Below are positions 1 through 4,840 of a stretch of 8,794 nt of DNA, piece after piece. The notes under the pieces are model-generated. The model was not told where the DNA came from. It saw only the letters and a program-made list of their open reading frames with translations, and searched no databases. Both the position numbers and the translations under genes were made by a program. This DNA comes from Minisyncoccota bacterium (lineage in GTDB: Bacteria; Patescibacteriota; Minisyncoccia; UBA6257; XYB1-36-10): assembly GCA_028709185.1 (NCBI GenBank), contig JAQVXM010000025.1:1-8794 (forward strand), given 5' to 3'. Every line of letters begins with the position of its first letter. The stretch's first letter is position 1.

Positions 1-600
1 CGGAACTATTTCAAGAAGAAGAGCTCCGGCTTTTTCCATATTAAATTCCGTCGCCTTTAATTTCCTTTCCGCCTCTTGTTTCTTTAAGCGAAATTCTCTA
101 AGTCCAAGCATTTCCTCTACCATCTCTCTTCGTAAAGAAGGTGATGCCTTTATGAATAAATCGCTATTTCCCTGTCCGATAATTATAAGTCCCTTAGTTC
201 CCATGCGCGATTTGGAAAGAAGTTCTACTAAATCTTTCAGTCGCACCTCTGATTTATTTAAAAAATAATTTGAATTTCCGTCTCTTTCCACCTGTCTTTT
301 TATCTCCACCTCCTCAAAATCAACTGGAAAAAATTTTGACGAATTATCAAAAAAAATAGCCGCCGTTGCCATTCCCGCCTTTGCCTTTCCGGAAGTTCCC
401 GCAAAAATTAAATCTTCTACCTTTCCGCCTCTTAAATTTTTTGCATCTCTTTCTCCTAAAAGCCATCTAATCGCATCTATCACGTTTGATTTTCCACTTC
501 CATTCGGCCCCACAATCGCCGTTACTCCTCTTGGAAAATCCAAAACCGTCTTTCCGGCAAAAGACTTAAATCCGTTCAATTCTAATCTCCTCAAAAACAT
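1..600 (-). CDS. smc: Chromosome segregation ATPase SMC, N-terminal part (runs off the window)
   Basis: This is the first 200 codons of SMC, whose dimers organise and help segregate the chromosome as an ATP-driven ring with ScpA/ScpB. Reading from ATG at 600-598 it begins MFLRRLELNGFKSFAGKT, the usual SMC N-terminus. The Walker A loop GPNGSGKSN follows at about residues 27-35, then a WLLGER segment near 46-51 and the Q-loop region with IGQG at 141-144. The stretch usually reading RRxxxEEAAG is here RREMVEEMLGLREF (about 157-170), so the canonical AAG is changed. From there the head passes into the first coiled-coil arm, still open at base 1; the arms, hinge and Walker B/signature half lie outside the window. 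It follows rnc by 65 nt, a common rnc-smc neighbourhood, but has its own -10 box. Family identification is certain; the gene continues beyond the edge. Confidence 0.96.
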   Translation of the reverse strand, partial: MFLRRLELNGFKSFAGKTVLDFPRGVTAIVGPNGSGKSNVIDAIRWLLGERDAKNLRGGKVEDLIFAGTSGKAKAGMATAAIFFDNSSKFFPVDFEEVEIKRQVERDGNSNYFLNKSEVRLKDLVELLSKSRMGTKGLIIIGQGNSDLFIKASPSLRREMVEEMLGLREFRLKKQEAERKLKATEFNMEKAGALLLEIVP

Positions 601-636
601 ACCAATAATTATATTGGCATTTTTAAAAAAATCCAA
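601..636 (-). promoter_or_regulatory. smc promoter, leaderless geometry, with an inverted repeat over the -10 box
   Basis: On the minus strand TTGGAT (636-631) is followed after 17 nt by a perfect TATAAT (613-608). The -10 ends only 7 nt before the smc ATG, so transcription should start at or within 1-2 nt of the start codon; no Shine-Dalgarno could fit. The -35 matches consensus only in TTG. The -10 box lies inside CCAATA-ATTA-TATTGG (602-617), an inverted repeat with perfect 6-bp arms. Confidence 0.6.
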
Positions 637-665
637 AAAAACTCTGATTTAATCTTTAAAAGATT

Positions 666-1373
666 TTAACTTGAAATTTTAATTTCTTTTAAAGCTCGTT
701 CTGCCGCTTCTGTTTCCGCTTCCTGCTTTGATGGTCCCACTCCTTCCGCCAGCTTCTTTTTTCCGGCAAAAACCGCCACTTTAAAAACTTTGTTATGATC
801 CGGTCCCGCCTCGCTCATCACTTCATAAATCGGCGTTATTTTATTTTTTTCCTGAATAATTTCCTGAAGCTCGCTCTTTGAATCTTTATAAAGTTTCTTT
901 TCCATTACTTCCGATAAATGCGGCATAATAAATCTTTCCACAAAAGAAAAAGCTTCTTCTATTCCGCTATCGATATAAATCGCGCCAATTAAGGCTTCCA
1001 TTGAATTTGCCAGTATCGCTTCTCTCGCCCGATCGCTATTTTTCGACTCTCCCCGCGATAAATGTAAAAAAGGTTTTATTCCGATTTCTTCCGCCACAAA
1101 AAAAAGCATTGTCCGGTTGACTAGTGCTGCTCGAATTGCCGTTAATTCTCCTTCCGGATTATTTGGATATTTTTTATAAAGCACTCTCGTCACCCCAAGC
1201 TCCAAAACCGCATCGCCTAAAAACTCCAATCGCTCATTATGAGTCGTTTTCCATTTTGGATTGTCATGCAAAAAAGAGCGGTGTGTTAACGCTTCTTCTA
1301 AAATATTTCCATTTTTAAAACTATATCCGATTTTTTTCTCAAAATCTTCCCTTTTCGTTTCTGCTTTTGCCAT
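666..1373 (-). CDS. rnc: Ribonuclease III
   Basis: This 235-residue endonuclease cuts double-stranded RNA, mainly in rRNA precursor maturation and mRNA turnover. The signature HNERLEFLGDAVLELG (residues 45-60) carries metal and catalytic residues E47, E50 and D54. The second acidic motif reads LANSMEALIGAIYIDSG (121-137): E126 is present, but the position normally Asp (ADxxEA) is Asn at 123. A C-terminal double-stranded RNA-binding domain spans about 164-232, opening with DSKSELQEIIQE and ending with GPSKQEAETEAAERAL. Length is normal for the family. The ATG at 1373 lies 10 nt after the nusB stop with no Shine-Dalgarno, only AT-rich sequence, so it is probably translated by coupling within the rpmF-nusB-rnc transcript. 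The Asn substitution also occurs in some natural RNase III-class domains, so an active enzyme is still the best guess. Confidence 0.96.
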   Translation of the reverse strand: MAKAETKREDFEKKIGYSFKNGNILEEALTHRSFLHDNPKWKTTHNERLEFLGDAVLELGVTRVLYKKYPNNPEGELTAIRAALVNRTMLFFVAEEIGIKPFLHLSRGESKNSDRAREAILANSMEALIGAIYIDSGIEEAFSFVERFIMPHLSEVMEKKLYKDSKSELQEIIQEKNKITPIYEVMSEAGPDHNKVFKVAVFAGKKKLAEGVGPSKQEAETEAAERALKEIKISS

Positions 1374-1383
1374 TTTTAATTTT

Positions 1384-1851
1384 TTATTTTTCTTTTTCTT
1401 TTTCTATATCTTCCTTCTTCTTTTGCGCTCCTTCTGGGTCTATCTCTTTAAAAACCGTTCCAAGTACTCCGTTTATAAACTTTCCCGAATTAGGACCGCC
1501 ATAATTTTTTGCCATCTCCACCGCTTCGTTTATTGCCACCTTATGTGGAACCTCGTCTCTGTCGGCAAAAATAAGTTCATACAATCCGATTCTAAGGGCG
1601 TTTCTATCTACAACCGGAATTCGAATAAGAGGCCATTCCGGAGCCGCCTTCTCGATTATCTTATCTATTTTATCCATATTATCCACTACCCCTTTAACTA
1701 TTTTCCATGCAAACTCAGGTTCATCCACTCCGGGAGCATATTCTTTTAAATTACGTTCCAAAATTGAGATAAGATTTTTTTTCTTGTCGTAAAAATCCCA
1801 CTCATAGAGAGTTTGTAGCACTACTGATCTTAATAAGTGCCTGGTAGCCAT
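1384..1851 (-). CDS. nusB: Transcription antitermination / ribosome biogenesis factor NusB
   Basis: NusB (155 residues) binds boxA RNA with ribosomal protein S10 and helps RNA polymerase read through rRNA operons. The all-helical fold is recognisable from MATRHLLRSVVLQTLYEWDF at the N-terminus, the segment VVDRNALRIGLYELIF (80-95), and the highly conserved C-terminal stretch VPHKVAINEAVEMAKNYGG (101-119) followed by NSGKFINGVLGTV (121-133). The last 15 or so residues are a Lys/Glu-rich tail beyond the usual domain. It starts 15 nt after rpmF and ends 10 nt before rnc, so the three genes form one transcription unit combining a ribosomal protein, an rRNA antitermination factor and an rRNA-processing nuclease. 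No Shine-Dalgarno precedes the ATG. Identification is secure. Confidence 0.96.
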   Translation of the reverse strand: MATRHLLRSVVLQTLYEWDFYDKKKNLISILERNLKEYAPGVDEPEFAWKIVKGVVDNMDKIDKIIEKAAPEWPLIRIPVVDRNALRIGLYELIFADRDEVPHKVAINEAVEMAKNYGGPNSGKFINGVLGTVFKEIDPEGAQKKKEDIEKEKEK

Positions 1852-1866
1852 TTCAAAAAACTAGTT

Positions 1867-2022
1867 TTATTTTTTACCGCATTGCTTACACGCTCTATGT
1901 GTAGCCGTTTTCGGCCCTCCGCAATTCTTGCAAACCAAAAGCTTTCTCTTTTTTAAAGCTAAATGAGAACGCCTTCGACCCACTTTTCCTTTGGAATGAT
2001 GTTTTACTGGTACTCCTGCCAT
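1867..2022 (-). CDS. rpmF: Large ribosomal subunit protein bL32
   Basis: This gene encodes 51 residues starting MAGVPVKHHSKGKVGRRRSH. A basic N-terminal extension, rich in Lys, Arg and His, precedes a zinc-ribbon with two CxxC knuckles: C31-x2-C34 (VCKNCGG) and C45-x2-C48 (ACKQCGK). This is the layout of bL32 in which all four zinc ligands are kept (C+ form). The protein sits in the 50S subunit near the peptidyltransferase region and is placed in assembly through its extended N-terminal tail. It is first in the rpmF-nusB-rnc operon, preceded by a near-consensus promoter whose -10 box lies against the start codon, and has no Shine-Dalgarno. Its short length and basic composition make it easy to miss. 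Confidence 0.94.
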   Translation of the reverse strand: MAGVPVKHHSKGKVGRRRSHLALKKRKLLVCKNCGGPKTATHRACKQCGKK

Positions 2023-2061
2023 AGTGTTTGAATTATATCAACTAATTCCCTTTTTAGTCAA
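2023..2061 (-). promoter_or_regulatory. Strong promoter of the rpmF-nusB-rnc operon, leaderless geometry
   Basis: On the minus strand TTGACT (2061-2056) is separated by 18 nt from a perfect TATAAT (2037-2032). The ATG of rpmF begins 9 nt after the -10 box, so the predicted start of transcription (about 2025) leaves a leader of 0-4 nt and no ribosome-binding site. The -35 lies 14 nt beyond the rnhB stop codon. Confidence 0.8.
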
Positions 2062-2075
2062 TTGCCCCTTCTTTT

Positions 2076-2690
2076 TTAAGCCAGAAACTTGCAAAAACTC
2101 CTTCTATGAGCCAAAGAGAGTCCGCATAATTTTATTTTCTCTTTATGCAGTTTTGTTCCATAACCAACATGTCTATTAAAACCATATTCCGGAAATTTTT
2201 TGTGAATCTTTTGCATATATCTATCCCTGACAACTTTAGCTGCGATAGAAGCTAACATCACTTCTTTAAATTTTTCATCTGCTTTAATCAAAGTTTTTTT
2301 ATCTATTTTTTTAAAAGTTTTCGCTTGAAATTCTTTATTTTTTATAAAAAGACCTCCGTCTAAAATAATACTCTTTACATTTTTTTCTCCTATCCTTCTT
2401 ACTAATTCAAAAACCGACCTCCATGCCGCCAAATTCGCCGCTTGAGTTACATTAATTCTGTCCACCCCTTTCGGGTTTACTCTTGCTGTTTTAAAAAAAA
2501 TTTTAGGTTCTCTTTTTATAAAATCAAACCATTTCTCTCTTTGCTTCTCTGAAAGTTTTTTTGAATCTTTTAAAATTCTAAAACATTCTTTTTTATTCGA
2601 ATCAAGTATTGCTACCGCTCCAACCACAACTGGTCCGGCCAATGCTCCTCTTCCTACTTCATCAATACCGATTATAAATTTTCCTTTCAT
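2076..2690 (-). CDS. rnhB: Ribonuclease HII
   Basis: This 204-residue enzyme removes ribonucleotides misincorporated in DNA and the RNA strand of RNA-DNA hybrids. The N-terminal motif IGIDEVGRGALAGPVVVGAV supplies D10 and E11; SIILDGG supplies D111; AAKVVRDRYM supplies D156, completing the DEDD active site. Other family landmarks are DSKKLSEKQRE (42-52), the GYGTKLH loop (176-182) and HRRSF near the C-terminus (195-199). Length is typical of bacterial RNase HII. It lies upstream of rpmF on the same strand but ends before a strong rpmF promoter, so it may be expressed separately. The ATG has no Shine-Dalgarno; a TAAAAT -10-like box ends 6 nt before it. Confidence 0.96.
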   Translation of the reverse strand: MKGKFIIGIDEVGRGALAGPVVVGAVAILDSNKKECFRILKDSKKLSEKQREKWFDFIKREPKIFFKTARVNPKGVDRINVTQAANLAAWRSVFELVRRIGEKNVKSIILDGGLFIKNKEFQAKTFKKIDKKTLIKADEKFKEVMLASIAAKVVRDRYMQKIHKKFPEYGFNRHVGYGTKLHKEKIKLCGLSLAHRRSFCKFLA

Positions 2691-2725
2691 AAAACAATTT
2701 TATCTTTTTTATGAAAAACAAAAAA
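2691..2725 (-). promoter_or_regulatory. Possible rnhB promoter against the start codon
   Basis: TAAAAT on the minus strand (2702-2697) ends 6 nt before the rnhB ATG, which would make the A of the ATG the predicted transcription start. The -35 is poor: TTTTTG or TTTTTT at 16-17 nt, lying in the T-tract of the upstream terminator. This is called mainly because it matches the geometry at smc, rpmF, dnaE and thrS, and because the preceding terminator would otherwise leave rnhB without a promoter. Confidence 0.4.
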
Positions 2726-2748
2726 CCCTTTGATTTTTCATCAAAGGG
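2714..2748 (-). terminator. Intrinsic terminator after the 3115-3300 / 2782-3099 gene pair
   Basis: On the minus strand CCCTTTGAT and ATCAAAGGG form a perfect 9-bp stem (2748-2740 with 2734-2726) with a 5-nt GAAAA loop, followed at once by TTTTTTGTTTTT. It lies 34 nt past the stop of the 2782-3099 gene and before rnhB. The opposite strand has no T-tract directly after the stem, so it works in the minus direction. Confidence 0.88.
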
Positions 2749-2781
2749 CGCATTATCAATATTCAAATTTATTCTGCTTTT

Positions 2782-3099
2782 CTACTCTTCAAAAATTACA
2801 TGAGCATTGTCCCGAAAAATCTTTTTTTCTTCAGGACTCTTATAAATTATTTCCCTTCTCCCAACCACAATTTCTATTCCCGGTTCCTCTACCGCAAGAT
2901 CAACCTGGCGAAAAACATCCCCTCTAGAAGAACACGAAAATACCGGATAACAAAAACCGTCAAATCCGAAAACTTCCAAACTCTCTTTCTTTTCCGCGTA
3001 GAAAAAAACCTGTTCCAACTTGCCGGCTCTCCCTAGAGAAAATAACTTATATCCTCCGGTCGAAGCCTCTCTTGATATTTCTCCATTAACGATAGCCAT
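2782..3099 (-). CDS. Uncharacterised small protein, 105 residues
   Basis: I do not recognise this protein. It looks soluble and mixed alpha/beta: it starts MAIVNGEISREASTGGYKLF, has alternating hydrophobic runs suggesting beta strands (KLEQVFFYAE, LEVFGFDGF, IEIVVGRREIIY), and an acidic C-terminus ending HVIFEE. Two cysteines near residues 49 and 56 are not arranged as a zinc site. There is no signal peptide or membrane segment. The start is well supported: AAGGAG (3112-3107) stands 7 nt before the ATG and lies just past the TAG stop of the coiled-coil gene upstream, so the two genes are co-transcribed with only 15 nt between them. A strong terminator follows. It belongs to a group of small unknown genes with Shine-Dalgarno sites set among housekeeping genes that lack them. 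Confidence 0.78.
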   Translation of the reverse strand: MAIVNGEISREASTGGYKLFSLGRAGKLEQVFFYAEKKESLEVFGFDGFCYPVFSCSSRGDVFRQVDLAVEEPGIEIVVGRREIIYKSPEEKKIFRDNAHVIFEE

Positions 3100-3114
3100 T
3101 TTCTTTCTCCTTTC

Positions 3115-3300
3115 CTAAAAACCGAGCCGCTTTCGCAACTCTTCCATTTTTTTCTTTTTTAATTCCAAATCACGGCAACGATTTTCCAGTTTTTTTCCTT
3201 TGGCATCTGAATTTTTAATCCGTTGCTCGAGAAAATAAATTTTTTCCTGAGCATCCACAAGTTCCCGCATTTCTGGATTCATTTCTTCGTAAGTTTCCAT
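3115..3300 (-). CDS. Uncharacterised small coiled-coil protein, 61 residues
   Basis: The product is not recognised. It reads METYEEMNPEMRELVDAQEK, followed by a long highly charged helix rich in Lys, Glu, Arg and Leu (about 10-58), ending KRLGF. Hydrophobic residues recur with heptad-like spacing (Leu14, Ile21, Leu24, Ile28, Leu38, Leu46), suggesting a coiled coil, perhaps a dimer. One cysteine lies near residue 42. The frame stays open upstream to a TTG at 3333, but ATG at 3300 is the better start: AAGGAAG precedes it by 9 nt, while the extra residues would be lysine-rich sequence read from the ribosome-binding region and from part of the leader element shared with the 3504-3812 gene. It is the first gene of a two-gene operon with 2782-3099. 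Confidence 0.68.
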   Translation of the reverse strand: METYEEMNPEMRELVDAQEKIYFLEQRIKNSDAKGKKLENRCRDLELKKKKMEELRKRLGF

Positions 3301-3461
3301 CGCTTCTTTCTTCCTTTCTTTTTTAATTTTCAAAGTTCTAAAAACAAAATCTCTCCGTTTTAGGCGGAGAGTTTATGTTTTCTTTTTGATTTTTCTATTA
3401 AAACTTCCCGCCTCTTTGAGATACTGCTAAAAGTACAAGAACGAGCAAGTTTTTAATTGAA
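3301..3461 (-). promoter_or_regulatory. Long 5' leader A of the coiled-coil gene operon, related to leader B
   Basis: This leader of about 160 nt carries, in transcript order: a 24-nt block (3423-3400) beginning TATC and ending GAAGTTTT; an A-rich stretch; a hairpin with 7-bp stem CTCTCCG/CGGAGAG (3371-3365 with 3357-3351, loop CCTAAAA); a T-rich tract ATTTTGTTTTT; the 12-mer GAACTTTGAAAA (3338-3327); and the ribosome-binding site. The same parts in the same order precede the 3504-3812 gene. AGGCGG (3413-3408) could pair with CCGCCT (3367-3362), which overlaps the hairpin arm, so two exclusive folds are possible. A simpler reading is that the hairpin terminates transcription from the 3504-3812 gene 130 nt upstream. 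What it senses, if anything, is unknown. Confidence 0.5.
3351..3371 (-). terminator. Terminator-like hairpin inside leader A
   Basis: The 7-bp stem CTCTCCG/CGGAGAG with loop CCTAAAA is followed on the minus strand by ATTTTGTTTTT. It stands 133 nt beyond the stop of the 3504-3812 gene and 50 nt before the coiled-coil gene's ATG. It can be read as the terminator of the former or as a conditional terminator in the latter's leader. The T-tract is interrupted, so efficiency may be partial. Confidence 0.6.
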
Positions 3462-3498
3462 AAAATCATTATAAAAAATAATATCACAGTCTACACAA
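3461..3498 (-). promoter_or_regulatory. Possible promoter for the coiled-coil gene operon
   Basis: A perfect TATAAT (3473-3468, minus strand) lies about 45 nt upstream of the conserved leader block. The best -35 is weak: TTGTGT (3498-3493) at 19 nt. The call rests mainly on the -10 box and its position relative to leader A, which resembles that of the better promoter before leader B. Confidence 0.4.
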
Positions 3499-3503
3499 GA
3501 AAA

Positions 3504-3812
3504 TCAACTATGCCAACTCAAAACCTGCATAACCATCATTCCCCCTCTTTCTTCTAAAAATTTTTCCTTAGCCTCAATGCCGGAATAAGATCCTTCCGGT
3601 GTTTTGATGGTTACTCCCTCCTTTTTTATTTCTTCCATTATTTTCCACACAAGTTTTTCTTCTCCTTTTACGGAAAAAGTGTTTCCGTTCAAAGATGGAA
3701 TTTTGATTCCAATCTCTTCAAGCTCTTCTCTTTTCTTTGTCGTTAAACAAACTTCCGCCACTTGAAAAATTCTGTTCTTGAAATTTCCATAAACCAACAA
3801 ATATTCAGACAT
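3504..3812 (-). CDS. Uncharacterised small protein, 102 residues
   Basis: I do not recognise the family. The protein starts MSEYLLVYGNFKNRIFQVAE and appears soluble, with an N-terminal strand-like run, a charged helix (KKREELEEIG), a beta-like segment (NTFSVKGEEKLVWKIMEEIK, about 43-62), a second turn-rich segment (VTIKTPEGSYSG), a charged helix (IEAKEKFLEERGG) and an unusual Met- and Trp-containing tail ending LSWHS. No transmembrane segment, signal peptide or metal motif is visible. The ATG at 3812 is supported by AAGGAG (3825-3820) at 7-nt spacing. It appears to be its own transcription unit, with a good promoter about 180 nt upstream and the leader hairpin between. Same-strand unknown genes flank it. 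Confidence 0.76.
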   Translation of the reverse strand: MSEYLLVYGNFKNRIFQVAEVCLTTKKREELEEIGIKIPSLNGNTFSVKGEEKLVWKIMEEIKKEGVTIKTPEGSYSGIEAKEKFLEERGGMMVMQVLSWHS

Positions 3813-3988
3813 TGTCTTTCTCCTTTTTATCTCGTCATAGACGGATTTTTTTCAAAGTTCAAAAAAACTCCCGCGCTGGGCGGGAGTTTTGATTTTTTTT
3901 ACTTAACATTTAAAAATAAAAACTTCTGCCCGGCTCGGGATATCTAAAGTAAAATCCGAAAGCAAAAAATTTTTGATTTCTGACCATT
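3813..3988 (-). promoter_or_regulatory. Long 5' leader B of the 102-residue protein gene, related to leader A
   Basis: In transcript order this leader of about 175 nt contains a 24-nt block (3942-3919) beginning TATC and ending GAAGTTTT, the same length as leader A's block with about 15 of 24 positions matching; an A/T-rich stretch containing AAAATCAAAA; a strong GC-rich hairpin (3887-3867); a 7-T tract; the 12-mer GAACTTTGAAAA (3860-3849), identical to leader A; and a Shine-Dalgarno. Within the block CCCG-AGC-CGGG can form a short hairpin where leader A has CTC-AAA-GAG, so pairing may be kept while bases change. The transcript start is inferred from the promoter at 4022-3995. The function is unknown. 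Confidence 0.5.
3864..3890 (-). terminator. Strong terminator-like hairpin inside leader B
   Basis: ACTCCCGC and GCGGGAGT form a perfect 8-bp stem (3867-3874 with 3880-3887) with a 5-nt loop, extended by three A-T pairs to 11 bp. T-tracts follow on both strands (7 T on minus; TTTTGATTTTTTTT on plus), so it could terminate in either direction. It sits 55 nt before the 3504-3812 start codon and 167 nt past the separate terminator of the 4100-4516 gene, so it has no obvious upstream gene to serve. Confidence 0.75.
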
Positions 3989-3994
3989 GCAAAA

Positions 3995-4022
3995 ATTATA
4001 GCCAAACCACTTTTAAAGTCAA
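3995..4022 (-). promoter_or_regulatory. Promoter for the 3504-3812 gene
   Basis: TTGACT (4022-4017) and a perfect TATAAT (4000-3995) on the minus strand are 16 nt apart. The predicted start near 3988 gives a leader of about 175 nt, which includes the hairpin element. The promoter lies downstream of the terminator at 4057-4084, consistent with a fresh transcription start. Confidence 0.65.
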
Positions 4023-4056
4023 TCGCTAAATCTCTATAGCTAATACTCGATAATCT

Positions 4057-4084
4057 AAAAAAAGCCTTGGATATAACCAAGGCT
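4057..4084 (-). terminator. Intrinsic terminator of the membrane protein gene
   Basis: On the minus strand AGCCTTGG and CCAAGGCT form a perfect 8-bp stem (4084-4077 with 4070-4063) around a 6-nt loop TTATAT, followed by a run of 7 T (4063-4057). It starts 16 nt after the TGA of the 4100-4516 gene. Confidence 0.88.
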
Positions 4085-4099
4085 AAAACATACTACTTT

Positions 4100-4516
4100 T
4101 CAATCTGTCGCTCCCACCACTAACCATGAACATGAAACGAGACGAGAACTCTTATAATCATTAGGAATAATAATATACTTTTCTAGCTCGCCTCTTCCCT
4201 TCTTAAATTCAACCCCGACAATTTTCACTAATTTTTTCCCTCCAGGAATCTCCACTTCCCATTCCATAGGATAAACACTGCCATCATCTAAAATTCTCTC
4301 GCTAAAAACAGTCCCCCTCACAAAACCAACAAAACCAAATTTATACACCACCATTTCATGAATAAAATAAATCGAACAAAAAAGAAATAATGCGACAATA
4401 AAAAATCCGATAGCATTACCAAAATTCTTTTCAATGATATTAGAAATGGCGAAAATAACTGCAAAAAATCCTAAAAATAAAAACAGCACGATACAAAGTA
4501 TTGTTATAATGAGCAT
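4100..4516 (-). CDS. Uncharacterised membrane protein, two N-terminal transmembrane segments, 138 residues
   Basis: The N-terminus is strongly hydrophobic: a first segment at about 2-25 (MLIITILCIVLFLFLGFFAV...) and a second at about 34-54 (NAIGFFIVALFLFCSIYFIH), joined by a short polar turn NIIEKNFG. The remaining 80 residues are polar and strand-rich, with GTVFSERILDDGSVYPMEWE, a Lys-rich middle and LVSCSWLVVGATD at the end. With two crossings both ends should lie on the same side of the membrane. I recognise no family or catalytic motif. GGAGG (4528-4524) stands 7 nt before the ATG, a promoter lies about 50 nt upstream and a strong terminator directly downstream, so it is a single-gene unit. 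It is divergent from dnaE, but the 324-nt gap gives no evidence of shared function. Confidence 0.8.
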   Translation of the reverse strand: MLIITILCIVLFLFLGFFAVIFAISNIIEKNFGNAIGFFIVALFLFCSIYFIHEMVVYKFGFVGFVRGTVFSERILDDGSVYPMEWEVEIPGGKKLVKIVGVEFKKGRGELEKYIIIPNDYKSSRLVSCSWLVVGATD

Positions 4517-4564
4517 CTTCTTTCCTCCACATTACAGATTTTATTTTTCAATGATTCTTCTTAT

Positions 4565-4593
4565 CTTATATACTAAAATAATTTTTTTGTCAA
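4565..4593 (-). promoter_or_regulatory. Promoter of the membrane protein gene
   Basis: A perfect TTGACA (4593-4588, minus strand) and TATAAG (4570-4565) stand 17 nt apart. Transcription should start near 4558, giving a 5' leader of about 40 nt that includes the GGAGG ribosome-binding site. This contrasts with the near-leaderless housekeeping promoters. Confidence 0.75.
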
Positions 4594-4803
4594 CAAGAAA
4601 ATTCCCTCTTCTTCTTTTTTTCTGAAGCCTAAGCTTCGCTGTCTTTTAAGGTTCTAAATAAAAACACCCCTTTTATAAGACGGCTTCTTTTTCAAAAAAC
4701 AAAAACTGCCCCTAAAAAAAGATTTTAATGTTTATAATGGTTATACTTCTTCACTATTCTTTCATTTTTTATTATCACGCCCCTTTTTTAAAAAAAATCA
4801 ATT

Positions 4804-4840
4804 TTGCTAACTTAATGTTTAAAAATTATAATATGTCCGT
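4804..4840 (+). promoter_or_regulatory. dnaE promoter, leaderless geometry
   Basis: TTGCTA (4804-4809) and a perfect TATAAT (4827-4832) are 17 nt apart. The -10 ends 8 nt before the dnaE ATG at 4841, so transcription should start at about 4839-4841. There is no Shine-Dalgarno. An ATG at 4833 lies immediately after the -10 but in another frame and upstream of the likely transcript start. Confidence 0.68.

Larger units (their letters stand above)
4517..4840. other. Divergent intergenic region between the membrane protein gene and dnaE
   Basis: This 324-nt region holds the minus-strand promoter at 4593-4565 and the plus-strand dnaE promoter at 4804-4832. Between them (about 4600-4800) is very AT-rich sequence with long pyrimidine runs on the plus strand. 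A short inverted repeat GAAGC-CTAA-GCTTC lies at 4624-4637. The minus strand at 4712-4644 resembles the leader elements further left. I see no convincing gene or RNA; an open frame from ATG at 4728 overlaps dnaE and looks like a by-product. Confidence 0.5.

Noticed and set aside
651..665. AATCTTT/AAAGATT inverted repeat after rnc as a terminator
   Set aside because: The arms are pure AT-rich with a single-base centre, so it cannot form a stable hairpin. The T-runs after it are not enough for a call.
1261..1749. Plus-strand open frame of 162 codons
   Set aside because: It overlaps rnc and nusB antisense. Its Phe/Ile-rich translation comes from the complement of Lys/Glu codons, not from a membrane protein.
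2730..3036. Plus-strand open frames opposite the 2782-3099 gene
   Set aside because: The minus-strand frame has a Shine-Dalgarno at 7 nt, a co-transcribed upstream gene and a terminator; the plus frames have none of these.
3301..3333. Upstream TTG start for the coiled-coil gene
   Set aside because: It would read through the ribosome-binding region and part of the shared leader 12-mer, and has no Shine-Dalgarno of its own; ATG at 3300 fits better.
4624..4637. GAAGC-CTAA-GCTTC hairpin as a terminator
   Set aside because: The 5-bp stem is short and neither strand has a clean T-tract directly after it; no gene ends beside it.
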